This document shows positions 55,855 to 64,000 of a DNA stretch of 64,000 nt, piece after piece (within the stretch, counting starts at the first letter, position 1; each line of letters begins with the position of its first letter). The DNA comes from Pseudomonas xantholysinigenes (lineage in GTDB: Bacteria; Pseudomonadota; Gammaproteobacteria; Pseudomonadales; Pseudomonadaceae). The translations under genes were made by a program, and so were the position numbers. Under the pieces are notes generated by a model. That model did not search any database. It was not told the origin of the DNA and saw only the letters and a program-made list of their open reading frames with translations. Where the stretch lies: positions 4,619,001 to 4,683,000 of the forward strand of contig NZ_CP077095.1 in the NCBI RefSeq assembly GCF_014268885.2, given 5' to 3'.

Positions 55855-57537
55855 TTACAGGGTAGAGAGGAAGGCGCTGTTACTGGCTTGCCACTGGCTG
55901 ATATCCAGGCGGATGCGCTTCTTGTCGAGCTTGCCGACGCTGGTCTTGGGAATTTCAGTAACAAGGGCGATCTGGCTGGGAATCGCCCATTTGTTGATAT
56001 GCCCCTGTTCGACAAAGGGCTTGAGGTGTTCCTTGAGCGCCCGGGCATCGATGTGCATGCCGTCACGCGCCACCAGCAGGGCAAAGGGCCGCTCGCCCCA
56101 CTGCGGGTCGGGCACGCCGACCACCGCCACTTCGCGCACCGCCGGGTGGCGGCTGACCAGGTCCTCGAGGTCGAGCGAGGAGATCCATTCGCCACCGGTC
56201 TTGATCACATCCTTGATGCGATCGCGAATATCGATGTAACCCATGCCGTCGAGGGTGGCGACGTCACCAGTGTGCAGCCAGCCGCCCTGCCAGAGTTCCT
56301 CGCCCTTTTCCGGCTCGCGGAAGTAGCCCATGGTCAGCCACGGCGCGCGCAGCACCAGCTCGCCCTGGGTTTCGCCATCGGCGGAGAGGAAGTTGCCATT
56401 GCCATCGACGATGGCAGCCTCGACCAGTGGCACCGGCACGCCCGCCTTGATCCGGTAACTGGTGCGTTCATCCTCGCTGCCGGCCTGCAGCTCGTCGTTC
56501 AGGTGCGCGGCACTGATCAGCGGGCAGGTTTCCGACATGCCGTAGGCGGCGGTGAGCTGGATGCCCCGGGCCAGCGCTGCCTGATACAAGGCGCGATTGA
56601 GCGCGCTGCCACCGATGATGATCTTCCAGCCACCGAAATCCTGGCCGGCCGCCGACGGGCAATTGAGCAGCATCTGCAGGATGGTCGGCACGCAGTGGGA
56701 GAAGGTGACCTTTTCCTCGCGCCACAGCTTGATCAGCATGTCCGGCTCGTAGCGCCCAGGATAAACCTGCTTGATCCCCATCATGGTCGCCGCATAGGGG
56801 ATGCCCCAGGCGTGCACGTGGAACATCGGCGTGATCGGCATGTAGACGTCGTTGCTGCTCAGCAACCTGACGCTGTCGAGGCTGCCAAGCACCGAGGTTT
56901 CGGCCAGGGTATGCAGCACCAGCTGGCGATGGGTGAAGTAGACCCCCTTGGGATTGCCGGTGGTGCCGGTGGTGTAGAAGGTGGTGGCCACCGAGTTTTC
57001 GTCGAAGTCGGGGAAGTCGTAGTGCGGGCTGGCCGCGGCCAGCAATTGCTCGTACTCGCCCACCAGGTTCGGCAGCTCGGCGGCCTTGTCTGGGCCGTCG
57101 GTCAGCAGCAGGGTCTTGTCGACCGTGCTCAGCTGGCCGGCGATGGCCTGGTAGAGACCGATGAAATCACTGTTGACCAGCACGAAACGGTCTTCGGCGT
57201 GGTTCATGGTGTAGAGGACTTGCTCGGGCGACAGGCGCACGTTGATGGTGTGCACCACCGCGCCGATCATCGGGATGGCGAACATGCACTCCAGGTAACG
57301 GTGGCTGTCCCAGTCCATCACCGCCACGGTATCCCCGGCCTTGACCCCGGCTTCGGTCAGCACGTTGGCCAACCGGGCGATGCGCTCGCTCAGTTGCGGG
57401 TAGGTCAGACGGATCTGGTCGCGATAGACGATCTCGCGGGTTTTCTCGTAACGGCTGCCGGACATCAGCAGGCGCTTGATCAGCAGTGGGTACTGGTAGG
57501 CGCCCTCGGCGGGCTTGATGATGCGCGTCTGCAACAT
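55855..57537 (-). CDS. medium/long-chain fatty acyl-CoA ligase (AMP-forming)
   Basis: A 560-residue ANL-superfamily ligase. AMP-binding loop TTFYTTGTTGNPKGVYFTH, the AYGMSETCPL motif, GWLHTGDVATLDGMGYIDIRDR and the C-terminal Lys in PKTSVGKLDKKRIR. Start LQTRIIKPAEGAYQYPLLIKRLL resembles AlkK-type ligases. It activates fatty acids to CoA thioesters. It reads in the same direction as DUF1302/DUF1329, suggesting that they handle a fatty-acid-like substrate. Confidence 0.9.
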   Translation of the reverse strand: MLQTRIIKPAEGAYQYPLLIKRLLMSGSRYEKTREIVYRDQIRLTYPQLSERIARLANVLTEAGVKAGDTVAVMDWDSHRYLECMFAIPMIGAVVHTINVRLSPEQVLYTMNHAEDRFVLVNSDFIGLYQAIAGQLSTVDKTLLLTDGPDKAAELPNLVGEYEQLLAAASPHYDFPDFDENSVATTFYTTGTTGNPKGVYFTHRQLVLHTLAETSVLGSLDSVRLLSSNDVYMPITPMFHVHAWGIPYAATMMGIKQVYPGRYEPDMLIKLWREEKVTFSHCVPTILQMLLNCPSAAGQDFGGWKIIIGGSALNRALYQAALARGIQLTAAYGMSETCPLISAAHLNDELQAGSEDERTSYRIKAGVPVPLVEAAIVDGNGNFLSADGETQGELVLRAPWLTMGYFREPEKGEELWQGGWLHTGDVATLDGMGYIDIRDRIKDVIKTGGEWISSLDLEDLVSRHPAVREVAVVGVPDPQWGERPFALLVARDGMHIDARALKEHLKPFVEQGHINKWAIPSQIALVTEIPKTSVGKLDKKRIRLDISQWQASNSAFLSTL

Positions 57538-57724
57538 GGGTATCCCTTTTCTTCAAAGCGGGCAGGACGGTTCAGGCCTCCACTGTAGTTCGGTGACGCA
57601 CCGGTCAAATCAGCCGAAGGAATGATTTGCGCTCCTCGAGGTATGAGTGCCGCGACATTGACGAAGGGCGCCAACGGGCCAGACACTGCGACGACACCTT
57701 GCCGTCCAATCACCGGAGCCCCTG

Positions 57725-58690
57725 ATGCCCAGCCCACGTCGCGCCGTGTTCCTCGATCACCAGTCACTGGACCTGGGTGACCTCGACCTTGCGCCGCTGC
57801 ATGCCCAGTTCGATGAACTGCTACTGCACGCTGCCACCACGGCACAGCAGGTCGCCGAGCGCCTGCAAGGCGCAACGGCAGTGATCAGCAACAAAGTGCT
57901 GCTCGATGCCGCCACCCTGGCCGCCAACCCGCAACTCAAGCTGATCCTGGTCGCCGCCACCGGCACCAACAACGTCGACCTGGCCGCCGCCCGCGCCCAG
58001 GGCATCACCGTGTGCAACTGCCAGGGCTACGGCACCCCCTCGGTGGCCCAGCACACCCTGGCGCTGCTGCTGGCCCTGGCCACGCGGCTGTGTGACTACA
58101 ACCAGGCGGTGAAGGCCGGGCAATGGGCCAAGGCCAGCCAGTTCTGCCTGCTGGACTTCCCCATCGTCGAGCTGCAGGGCAAGACCCTCGGCCTGCTCGG
58201 CCACGGCGAGCTGGGCGGTGCAGTGGCGCGCCTGGCCGAAGCCTTCGGCATGCGCGTGCTCAGCGGGCAGATTCCGGGGCGCCCACCGCGCGCCGACCGC
58301 CTGCCGCTGGACGAACTGCTGCCGCAGGTCGATGCGCTGACCCTGCACTGCCCGCTCAACGAGCAGACCCGGCACATGCTTGGCGCCCGCGAGTTGGCCC
58401 TGCTCAAGCCCGGCGCGCTGGTGGTCAACACCGCCCGCGGCGGACTGATCGACGAACAGGCCCTGGCCGACGCCCTGCGTGCGGGGCGCCTGGGCGGCGC
58501 GGCCAGCGATGTGCTCAGCGTCGAGCCACCGGCCAATGGCAACCCCTTGCTGGCGGCGGACATCCCACGCCTGATCATCACCCCGCACAGCGCCTGGGGC
58601 GCAGTGGAGTCGCGGCAACGCATCGTCGGCCAGCTCGCCGAAAACGCCCAGGCCTACTTCGCCGGCCAGCCACGGCGAGTGGTCGGCTGA
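57725..58690 (+). CDS. D-2-hydroxyacid dehydrogenase (glycerate dehydrogenase-like)
   Basis: A 321-residue NAD(P)-dependent enzyme. Nucleotide loop LGLLGHGELGGAVARLAEAFG (GHGELG in place of GxGxxG), catalytic Arg in VVNTARGGLIDE, Glu in LSVEPPANGNP and His in ITPHSAWG. It reduces hydroxypyruvate or a similar 2-oxoacid. Start ATG 57725 has GGAG before it. Confidence 0.9.
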   Translation: MPSPRRAVFLDHQSLDLGDLDLAPLHAQFDELLLHAATTAQQVAERLQGATAVISNKVLLDAATLAANPQLKLILVAATGTNNVDLAAARAQGITVCNCQGYGTPSVAQHTLALLLALATRLCDYNQAVKAGQWAKASQFCLLDFPIVELQGKTLGLLGHGELGGAVARLAEAFGMRVLSGQIPGRPPRADRLPLDELLPQVDALTLHCPLNEQTRHMLGARELALLKPGALVVNTARGGLIDEQALADALRAGRLGGAASDVLSVEPPANGNPLLAADIPRLIITPHSAWGAVESRQRIVGQLAENAQAYFAGQPRRVVG

Positions 58691-58741
58691 GGCCCTGGCG
58701 CCTCTGGTACACTGCGCCACTTTTTTCAGGAGGCGTCGTCC

Positions 58742-59740
58742 ATGGACCCGCGCAGTGAAGTGTTGCTCCGCCAGGCGGACCTGTTCCAGGGCCCGCTGCT
58801 GATCGCCGGCGCCCAGGCCGACGGCCTGCTTGGCCAATTGCCCGAAGCCCATGGCTGGACCTGGCATGCCGGCGACCAGGCGCTGCTCCAGAGCCGTTTC
58901 GCCGGACGCAGCCACTACGGGGTCGAGGTGCCCGAGGTGGCGTTCGACACCGCCGTGCTGTTCCTGCCCAAGTCCCGCGACCTCGCCGCCTACCTGCTCA
59001 ACGCCCTGGCCTCGCGCCTGGCCGGCCGCACGCTGTACCTGGTGGGCGAGAAACGTGGCGGCATCGAAGGCGCGGCCAAGCAACTGCAGGCCTTCGGCAA
59101 ACCGCGCAAGCTCGACAGCGCGCGGCATTGCCAGCTCTGGCAAGTGACCGTCGACAACGCCCCGCAGGCCAAGCCCCTGGAAAGCCTCGCCGAACGTTTC
59201 GAACTGGCGCTGGCGGATGGCCCGCTGCAGGTGATCAGCCTGCCAGGCGTGTTCAGCCACGGCCGCCTGGACAAAGGCACGGCCCTGCTGCTGGAACACC
59301 TCGACAACCTGCCCAGCGGCGCCGTGCTGGACTTTGGCTGCGGTGCCGGGGTGCTGGGGGCCACGCTCAAGCGTCGTTATCCACAGAGCCGGGTGACCCT
59401 GCTCGATGTCGACGCCTTCGCCGTTGCCGCCAGTCGCCTGACCCTGGCCGCCAATGGCCTGGAGGGCGAGGTGATCAGTGGTGACGGCATCGATGCCGCC
59501 CCTGCCGAACTGGACCTGATCCTGAGCAATCCCCCCTTCCATACGGGGGTGCACACCGATTACCAAGCGTCGGAAAACCTGCTGAAAAAATCCAGCAAAC
59601 ATCTGCGAAAAGGCGGCGAAATACGGCTGGTTGCCAACAGCTTCCTGCGCTACCAGCCGCTGCTCGAAGAGGCCCTGGGCAACTGCGAGATCCGCGCCGA
59701 GGCACAGGGCTTTCGCATCTACCGAGCAACACGCGGATAA
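58742..59740 (+). CDS. rsmC: 16S rRNA (guanine1207-N2)-methyltransferase
   Basis: A 332-residue SAM enzyme. The N-terminal half is the degenerate RsmC domain ([20 protein letters not shown]). The C-terminal half is catalytic: SAM motif [20 protein letters not shown] and the target-base motif [18 protein letters not shown]. It methylates G1207 of 16S rRNA in the 30S subunit. ATG 58742 follows CAGGAGG. Confidence 0.93.
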   Translation: MDPRSEVLLRQADLFQGPLLIAGAQADGLLGQLPEAHGWTWHAGDQALLQSRFAGRSHYGVEVPEVAFDTAVLFLPKSRDLAAYLLNALASRLAGRTLYLVGEKRGGIEGAAKQLQAFGKPRKLDSARHCQLWQVTVDNAPQAKPLESLAERFELALADGPLQVISLPGVFSHGRLDKGTALLLEHLDNLPSGAVLDFGCGAGVLGATLKRRYPQSRVTLLDVDAFAVAASRLTLAANGLEGEVISGDGIDAAPAELDLILSNPPFHTGVHTDYQASENLLKKSSKHLRKGGEIRLVANSFLRYQPLLEEALGNCEIRAEAQGFRIYRATRG

Positions 59741-59778
59741 AAACAGGGCTTGCCGAAAACGATTCGCCTAGGCAGAAT

Positions 59779-59987
59779 CCGCCCCGTCCTAGGGGAGTAG
59801 TCTCCCGCGAGCGCCCTGCTCGCCCGGCACGCGTCAACACACTTGGCCCACAGGCCATGGCGCGTGCGACCCACGATCCACGCAGATGGATCCAGGGTTT
59901 GACAAGACCTATGACACGCACACCTTACCCGGGGCGGGGAGGTCGTACGTGTCATAGCCGTGTCGGCCCGCCCCCGTAGGAATCCTG
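59779..59987 (+). promoter_or_regulatory. yybP-ykoY manganese riboswitch
   Basis: The family signature GGGGAGTAG lies at 59792-59800, and GACAAGACCTATGACACG with ACCTTACC lies near the 3' end. The closing stem P1 is CCGCCCCG (59779-59786) with CGGGGCGG (59930-59937). The same 3' arm (GGGGCGGG, 59931-59938) can instead pair with CCCGCCCC (59967-59974), which sits just before the AGGA ribosome site (59978-59981) of the next gene. Mn2+ would stabilise P1 and free this region. The downstream gene is a manganese exporter family member, as known for this class. Confidence 0.9.
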
Positions 59988-60575
59988 ATGCTGGAATCGC
60001 TGCTCGTCCCCACCGCCATCGTTGCCCTCGCCGAAATCGGCGACAAGACGCAATTGCTCGCGCTCATCCTCGCCGCACGCTTTCGCAAACCCTGGCCGAT
60101 CATCGCCGGCATCATCGCCGCGACCCTGGCCAACCATGCCGCCGCGGGTGCCGTAGGCGCCTGGGTCAGCAGCTTCTTCACCGAGTCGGTGCTGCACTGG
60201 ATCCTCGCCGCGAGCTTCACCGCCACGGCGTTGTGGACCCTGGTACCGGACAAAATGGACGACGACGAAACCAGCAACGCGCGCCGTTTCGGGCCGTTCG
60301 TGACGACGCTGATCGCATTCTTCCTGGCGGAAATCGGTGACAAGACCCAGGTGGCCACGGTGATGCTGGCGGCACAGTACCCGCACCTGATCATGGTGAT
60401 CATCGGCACGACGCTGGGCATGCTGATCGCCAACGTGCCGGTGGTGCTGGCGGGCAACTTCGCGGCGGAGAAACTGCCGCTGACGCTGATCCGTCGCCTG
60501 GCGGCGGCCGCGTTCTTCGTGCTGGCCGTGGTCGCAGTGTATTCGGCGATGAAGACCAGTGGCTGGATTGGGTAA
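59988..60575 (+). CDS. TMEM165/GDT1 (UPF0016) manganese exporter
   Basis: A 195-residue membrane protein with six helices in two inverted repeats, each carrying the metal motif ExGDK(S/T): ALAEIGDKTQLLAL (about 13-26) and FLAEIGDKTQVATV (about 111-124). Related bacterial proteins (MneA, MntX-type function) export Mn2+. It is preceded by the manganese riboswitch, which supports the assignment. ATG 59988 is nine bases after AGGA. Confidence 0.93.
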   Translation: MLESLLVPTAIVALAEIGDKTQLLALILAARFRKPWPIIAGIIAATLANHAAAGAVGAWVSSFFTESVLHWILAASFTATALWTLVPDKMDDDETSNARRFGPFVTTLIAFFLAEIGDKTQVATVMLAAQYPHLIMVIIGTTLGMLIANVPVVLAGNFAAEKLPLTLIRRLAAAAFFVLAVVAVYSAMKTSGWIG

Positions 60576-60583
60576 GACGGCGG

Positions 60584-60679
60584 CAAGCTGCAAGCTGCAA
60601 GCTGCAAGCTGCAAGAAAAAGTGTATTGGCTTGTTCTTGAAGCTTGAAGCTTGTGGCTTGTGGCTTGTGGCTTGTGGCT
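60584..60679. repeat. heptamer tandem arrays forming an inverted pair
   Basis: CAAGCTG is repeated 4.6 times (60584-60615), and after 23 bp two GAAGCTT and 3.9 GTGGCTT units follow (60639-60679). The second array is a near inverse of the first, so a long imperfect hairpin can form, followed by a short T-run (60682-60686). It lies between two convergent genes and may act as a bidirectional terminator. Confidence 0.85.
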
Positions 60680-60684
60680 AATTT

Positions 60685-61500
60685 TTACTTCTTGGCCGCT
60701 TGATACAACGGCATCACCTTGGGGATCGCCGCCTGCAACGAAGCGATCCGGCTGCTCGAGGCCGGGTGGGTACTCATGAACTCCGGCGGCGCGCCTTCGG
60801 ACGCCTGGCTCATCTTGTTCCACAGGGTGATCGCGGCGTTCGGGTCGTAGCCGGCGCGGGCCGACAGTTCCAGGCCGATCAGGTCGGCCTCGTTCTCGTT
60901 GGCGCGGCTGTTGGGCAAGGTCATGGCGTAGTTCACCACGGCGTCGGCCATAGCGACGCTGTCCTGGCCAAGGCCCAGGAAGGCCGTGGCGCCCTGACGG
61001 GCCATCTCTACGCCATATGCCTTGGACATCGCCTCGCGGCTGTGCTCGCGCAGGGCATGGGCGATCTCGTGGCCGACCACGGCGGCGATCTCGGCATCGG
61101 TCAGCTTGAGCTGGTCGATCAAGCCGGTGTAGACGATGATCTTGCCGCCCGGGCCGCAGTTGGCGTTGAGCTCGTCGCTCTTGATCACGTTGACTTCCCA
61201 GTTCCACTGCGCGGCATCCGGGCGGAACTGTGGTGCCTGGGCGATCAGGCGCGTGGCGATGGCCTGTACGCGCTTGGCATCGTTGCTGGTCTTGTCCAGC
61301 ACGCCCTTGTTCGACGCCTCGCCGAGGGTCTGCTGGTACGACTGGGCGTACATCTGGTTGACCTGGTCGGTCGACAGCATGCTGAACATGTACTGCTGGC
61401 GCTGCACGCCCACGGCGCCGCCGCTGGTGGTATTGACCGCCTGGCAGCCAGCCAGGAGGACACCGGCGGCCAGCAGGCTGACAACGAATGACTTACGCAT
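60685..61500 (-). CDS. M48-family metalloprotease lipoprotein
   Basis: A 271-residue protein. Lipobox LLAGC puts the lipidated Cys at about residue 19. Zinc motif VVGHEIAHALREHSREAM (HExxH), third ligand Glu in ANENEADLIGLEL. Similar to LoiP/YggG: a membrane-anchored protease in envelope quality control. ATG 61500 gives a proper lipoprotein signal. Confidence 0.93.
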   Translation of the reverse strand: MRKSFVVSLLAAGVLLAGCQAVNTTSGGAVGVQRQQYMFSMLSTDQVNQMYAQSYQQTLGEASNKGVLDKTSNDAKRVQAIATRLIAQAPQFRPDAAQWNWEVNVIKSDELNANCGPGGKIIVYTGLIDQLKLTDAEIAAVVGHEIAHALREHSREAMSKAYGVEMARQGATAFLGLGQDSVAMADAVVNYAMTLPNSRANENEADLIGLELSARAGYDPNAAITLWNKMSQASEGAPPEFMSTHPASSSRIASLQAAIPKVMPLYQAAKK

Positions 61501-61587
61501 GAAAACACTCCCTTTTTACATGCCGCGTATCCTAGGCCCAGTCGCCCGCCCCTGCCAGAGCCGCAGGGAAGATTTCTCGCCGCGTCC

Positions 61588-61615
61588 TCATGCTTTGGTA
61601 TTACCCCGCCGATAA
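61588..61615 (+). promoter_or_regulatory. sigma-28 (FliA)-like promoter
   Basis: TCATG, 15 bases, then the perfect -10 GCCGATAA, 37 bp before the receptor start. The same spacing occurs at 34958-34983. The -35 differs from TCAAG/TAAAG by one or two bases. Confidence 0.55.
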
Positions 61616-61652
61616 CCCCGGTTAACGACCTCCTTGCGCGCGGAGCTTTGCC

Positions 61653-63794
61653 ATGAAGTTCAAGTCGATCCAGTTTTCCGTGGCCGCCCTGGCCGGTGCC
61701 ATCGTGCTGAGCATTGTGGCGGCACTGGTGCTGTATGCGGTGTATGCCGGGCAACGGACCCAGGCGCTGGTGCAACAACGCACCCAGCAACAGTTCGAGA
61801 ACGTCATCGAGCAACGCCTCGCGGCCCTGGCCCGCACCCAGGTCAGCGAGATCCAGCGCGGCCTCGAGGCACCGCTGGCGATCGCCCGCGGCCTGGCCAC
61901 CGGCAATGCGATGATCGGCATGCAGGGCGCCGACGGCCAGCCGTTGATGCGCGTTGACCGCGAACACCTGATCAACCAGCTCAAGCGCACCGTGGAGGCT
62001 AACCCGAGCGTGCTCGGCGCCTACCTGGGCTGGGAGGCAAACGCCCTCGACCACGCCGATGCGCGCTATGTCGGCAGCCCGCTGGTAGGCATCGACAGCG
62101 CCAGCGGACGTTTCCTGCCCTGGTGGTTCCGCAACGCCGACGGCAGCCTGGGCCAGGACAAGCTGGCCGATGTCGACGACCGCACGGTGCTGGCCACCGG
62201 CGTGCGCGCCAGCGAATACTACCTGTGCCCGAAGGAATCGAAGAAAGCCTGCGTGATCGACCCGGCGCCTTATAAAGTGGGCGACAAGACAGTGATGCTG
62301 GCGTCGTTCGTCGAACCGATCATGATCGACGGCCAGTTCCAGGGCATGGCCGGCGCCGACCTGTCGGTGAACTTCATCCAGGACCTGCTCAACAACGCCG
62401 ATCGCCAGCTGTACGACGGCGCCGGCGAGCTGGCCCTGGTATCCAGCAACGGGCGCCTGGTCGCCTATACCCGCGACCCGGCCAAGTTCGGCGAAAAAGC
62501 CAGCGACGTACTGGACAGCGAGGAAGCCGCCACCCTGAAGAGCCTCAGTGGCGAGCAGCTGCACTACGAAGTGGACGCCAGCAAGGACCGTATCGAGCTG
62601 TACCTGCCGTTCAAGGTCGCCAGCACCGACGCGCGCTGGACCCTGCTGCTGGAGTTGCCGCTGAGCACCGTCATGGCCGACGTCAAGCAGTTGCAGCAGG
62701 ACCTGGCCGATCAGCGCCGCACCGATATCACCGGCATGACCCTGGTCGGCCTGGGCATCGCCGCCGTCGGCCTGCTGGTGATCTGGCTGCTGGCCCTGGG
62801 CATCGCCCGCCCGCTCAAGCAGATGGTCGCCATGCTCGACGACATCGCCCAGGGCGAAGGCGACCTGACCCGCCGCCTGCACAGCGACCGCGCCGACGAA
62901 CTGGGCGCCATCGCCAGCGGCTTCAATACCTTCCTGGCCAAGTTGCAGGCGATGATCAGCCAGGTGGTCAGCTCGGTGCAGAAAGTCAGCGATTCCTCGG
63001 AACACACCGCCGATATCGCCATCCGCACCAACCAGGGCGTGCACAAGCAGATGGCCGAGATCGACCAAGTGGCCACGGCCGTGCACGAAATGACCGCCAC
63101 GGCCCAGGATGTGGCGCGCAATGCCACCCAGGCGGCCCAGGCCGCCAGCGAGGCCGACCGCGCGGCCAACCAGGGCCTGGATATCGTCCGCGACACCTCC
63201 CACGCCATCAGCGCCCTGGCCAGCGAGATCGGCCGGGCGGTAACCGTGGTCCAGGACCTGGCCCGCGACAGCGAGAACATCAATGCGATCCTGGTGGCCA
63301 TTCGCGCCATCGCCGAGCAGACCAACCTGCTGGCGCTCAATGCCGCCATCGAGGCGGCCCGCGCCGGCGAACAGGGCCGCGGCTTCGCCGTGGTGGCCGA
63401 CGAGGTGCGCAACCTGGCGCAGAAGACCCAGCAGGCCACCGAAGAAATCCAGCAGATGATCCAGCAGTTGCAGCAAGGCACCCGCGAAGTGGTCAAGGTG
63501 ATGGAGGACAGCCAGGGCAAGACCGACGACAGCGTGCTGCAGGCCAGCCGCGCCGCCGAGGCGCTGGAGAGCATCACCCAGGCGGTATCGGTGATCAACG
63601 ACATGAACACCCAGATCGCCAGCGCCGCCGAGGAGCAGAGCGCCGTGGCCGAGGACATCAACCGCAACGTGATCAATATCGGCCAGGTGGCCGGTGAAGT
63701 GGCCGGTGGCGCCGACGAGTCGAGCCAGGCCAGTGCCGAGCTGACCAAGCTGGCGGAGCAGCAGCGGCGCTTGATCAATCAGTTCAGGGTGTAA
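61653..63794 (+). CDS. methyl-accepting chemotaxis protein with dCache sensor
   Basis: A 713-residue receptor. TM1 ([22 protein letters not shown], 10-31), a periplasmic double-Cache domain (about 35-345; [45 protein letters not shown]), TM2 ([20 protein letters not shown]), HAMP ([20 protein letters not shown]) and the MCP domain ([20 protein letters not shown]). Its size and layout fit the TlpQ/McpU-like polyamine receptors of pseudomonads, but the ligand is not proven from this. Preceded by a sigma-28-like promoter. Confidence 0.92.
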   Translation: MKFKSIQFSVAALAGAIVLSIVAALVLYAVYAGQRTQALVQQRTQQQFENVIEQRLAALARTQVSEIQRGLEAPLAIARGLATGNAMIGMQGADGQPLMRVDREHLINQLKRTVEANPSVLGAYLGWEANALDHADARYVGSPLVGIDSASGRFLPWWFRNADGSLGQDKLADVDDRTVLATGVRASEYYLCPKESKKACVIDPAPYKVGDKTVMLASFVEPIMIDGQFQGMAGADLSVNFIQDLLNNADRQLYDGAGELALVSSNGRLVAYTRDPAKFGEKASDVLDSEEAATLKSLSGEQLHYEVDASKDRIELYLPFKVASTDARWTLLLELPLSTVMADVKQLQQDLADQRRTDITGMTLVGLGIAAVGLLVIWLLALGIARPLKQMVAMLDDIAQGEGDLTRRLHSDRADELGAIASGFNTFLAKLQAMISQVVSSVQKVSDSSEHTADIAIRTNQGVHKQMAEIDQVATAVHEMTATAQDVARNATQAAQAASEADRAANQGLDIVRDTSHAISALASEIGRAVTVVQDLARDSENINAILVAIRAIAEQTNLLALNAAIEAARAGEQGRGFAVVADEVRNLAQKTQQATEEIQQMIQQLQQGTREVVKVMEDSQGKTDDSVLQASRAAEALESITQAVSVINDMNTQIASAAEEQSAVAEDINRNVINIGQVAGEVAGGADESSQASAELTKLAEQQRRLINQFRV

Positions 63795-63856
63795 CGGGCT
63801 CCTGTAGGAGATCAGCCAACCCTTTGGTGCTGCGCTGCCGCGAGGGAACGGCTATC

Positions 63857-63943
63857 CCTGTGGGAGCGGGCTTGCCCGCGAAGCAGGCGCCGCAGTGCTT
63901 GGCACCGGCTCCGCCGGTGTTCGCGGGCAAGCCCGCTCCCACT
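63857..63943. repeat. REP-type palindrome pair, class A
   Basis: CCTGTGGGAGCGGGCTTGCC and its inverse AGCCCGCTCCCAC enclose GGCACCGGCTCCGCCGGTG. It lies after the last receptor gene; the sequence to the window end (about 57 bp) shows a further GGCCGCTCCCACGG half-arm and no gene. Confidence 0.82.
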
Positions 63944-64000
63944 GGCCCAACGCCTTGGCAAGGCCGCTCCCACGGCGTTGCGTATCCGGACACACCGAGA

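Overview
The window is chromosomal DNA from a Pseudomonas, most likely of the P. putida group. This rests on the GC-rich coding style, many typical Pseudomonas extragenic palindromes (core CCTGTGGGAGCGGG), a fruR-fruBKA sugar locus with a near-perfect Cra box, an ampDE pair, several chemoreceptors and many small families found mainly in Pseudomonas. From memory, much of the order (hydroxyacid dehydrogenase, acyl-CoA ligase, DUF1302/DUF1329, LuxR, pta, slyD, trxB/cysZ, nadC, DUF1631, ampDE, fruBKA) resembles the KT2440 chromosome; this was not checked. No tRNA, rRNA, CRISPR array, transposase or integrase was seen.

Layout, left to right. 1-10 kb: a YkgJ-type cysteine-cluster gene, an Aer-type receptor, and an RND adaptor-permease pair followed by its own OmpR-type regulator and sensor kinase, with a palindromic repeat between regulator and kinase. 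10-16 kb: OprD-type porin, two tiny DUF3077/DUF6124-like genes preceded by a C4-antisense-like structured RNA, an orphan RHS-repeat protein with a variable C-terminal tail, a diguanylate cyclase, a PA2169-type four-helix protein and a DUF3820 protein. 16-24 kb: fructose PTS operon fruB-fruK-fruA, divergent fruR (cra) and a TatD-type nuclease. 24-36 kb: a large chemoreceptor, ampE/ampD, DUF1631, nadC, trxB/cysZ with an OxyR-like box between them, a cytosolic double-PAS chemoreceptor and a GT4 glycosyltransferase. 36-46 kb: Old-Yellow-Enzyme reductase, glutathione peroxidase, slyD, DUF3565, pta, a LodA/GoxA-type quinoprotein with its LodB-type flavoprotein, an OmpA-type lipoprotein and a glyoxalase-II-like hydrolase. 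46-58 kb: a MazEF-type toxin-antitoxin pair, a small kinase plus a TPR response regulator, a MalT-like LuxR regulator, DUF1329, DUF1302 and a fatty acyl-CoA ligase. 58-64 kb: D-2-hydroxyacid dehydrogenase, rsmC, a yybP-ykoY manganese riboswitch controlling a GDT1/UPF0016 manganese exporter, an M48 lipoprotein protease and a dCache-type chemoreceptor.

Most of the window is ordinary core genome. The accessory-looking parts are the RHS orphan, the MazEF pair and the LodA/LodB pair. The most informative non-coding signals are the manganese riboswitch (both alternative pairings are visible), the C4-like RNA, the Cra operator, an OxyR-like box, two sigma-28-like promoters before chemoreceptors, a composite repeat of about 125 bp present twice, and a heptamer tandem array between convergent genes.
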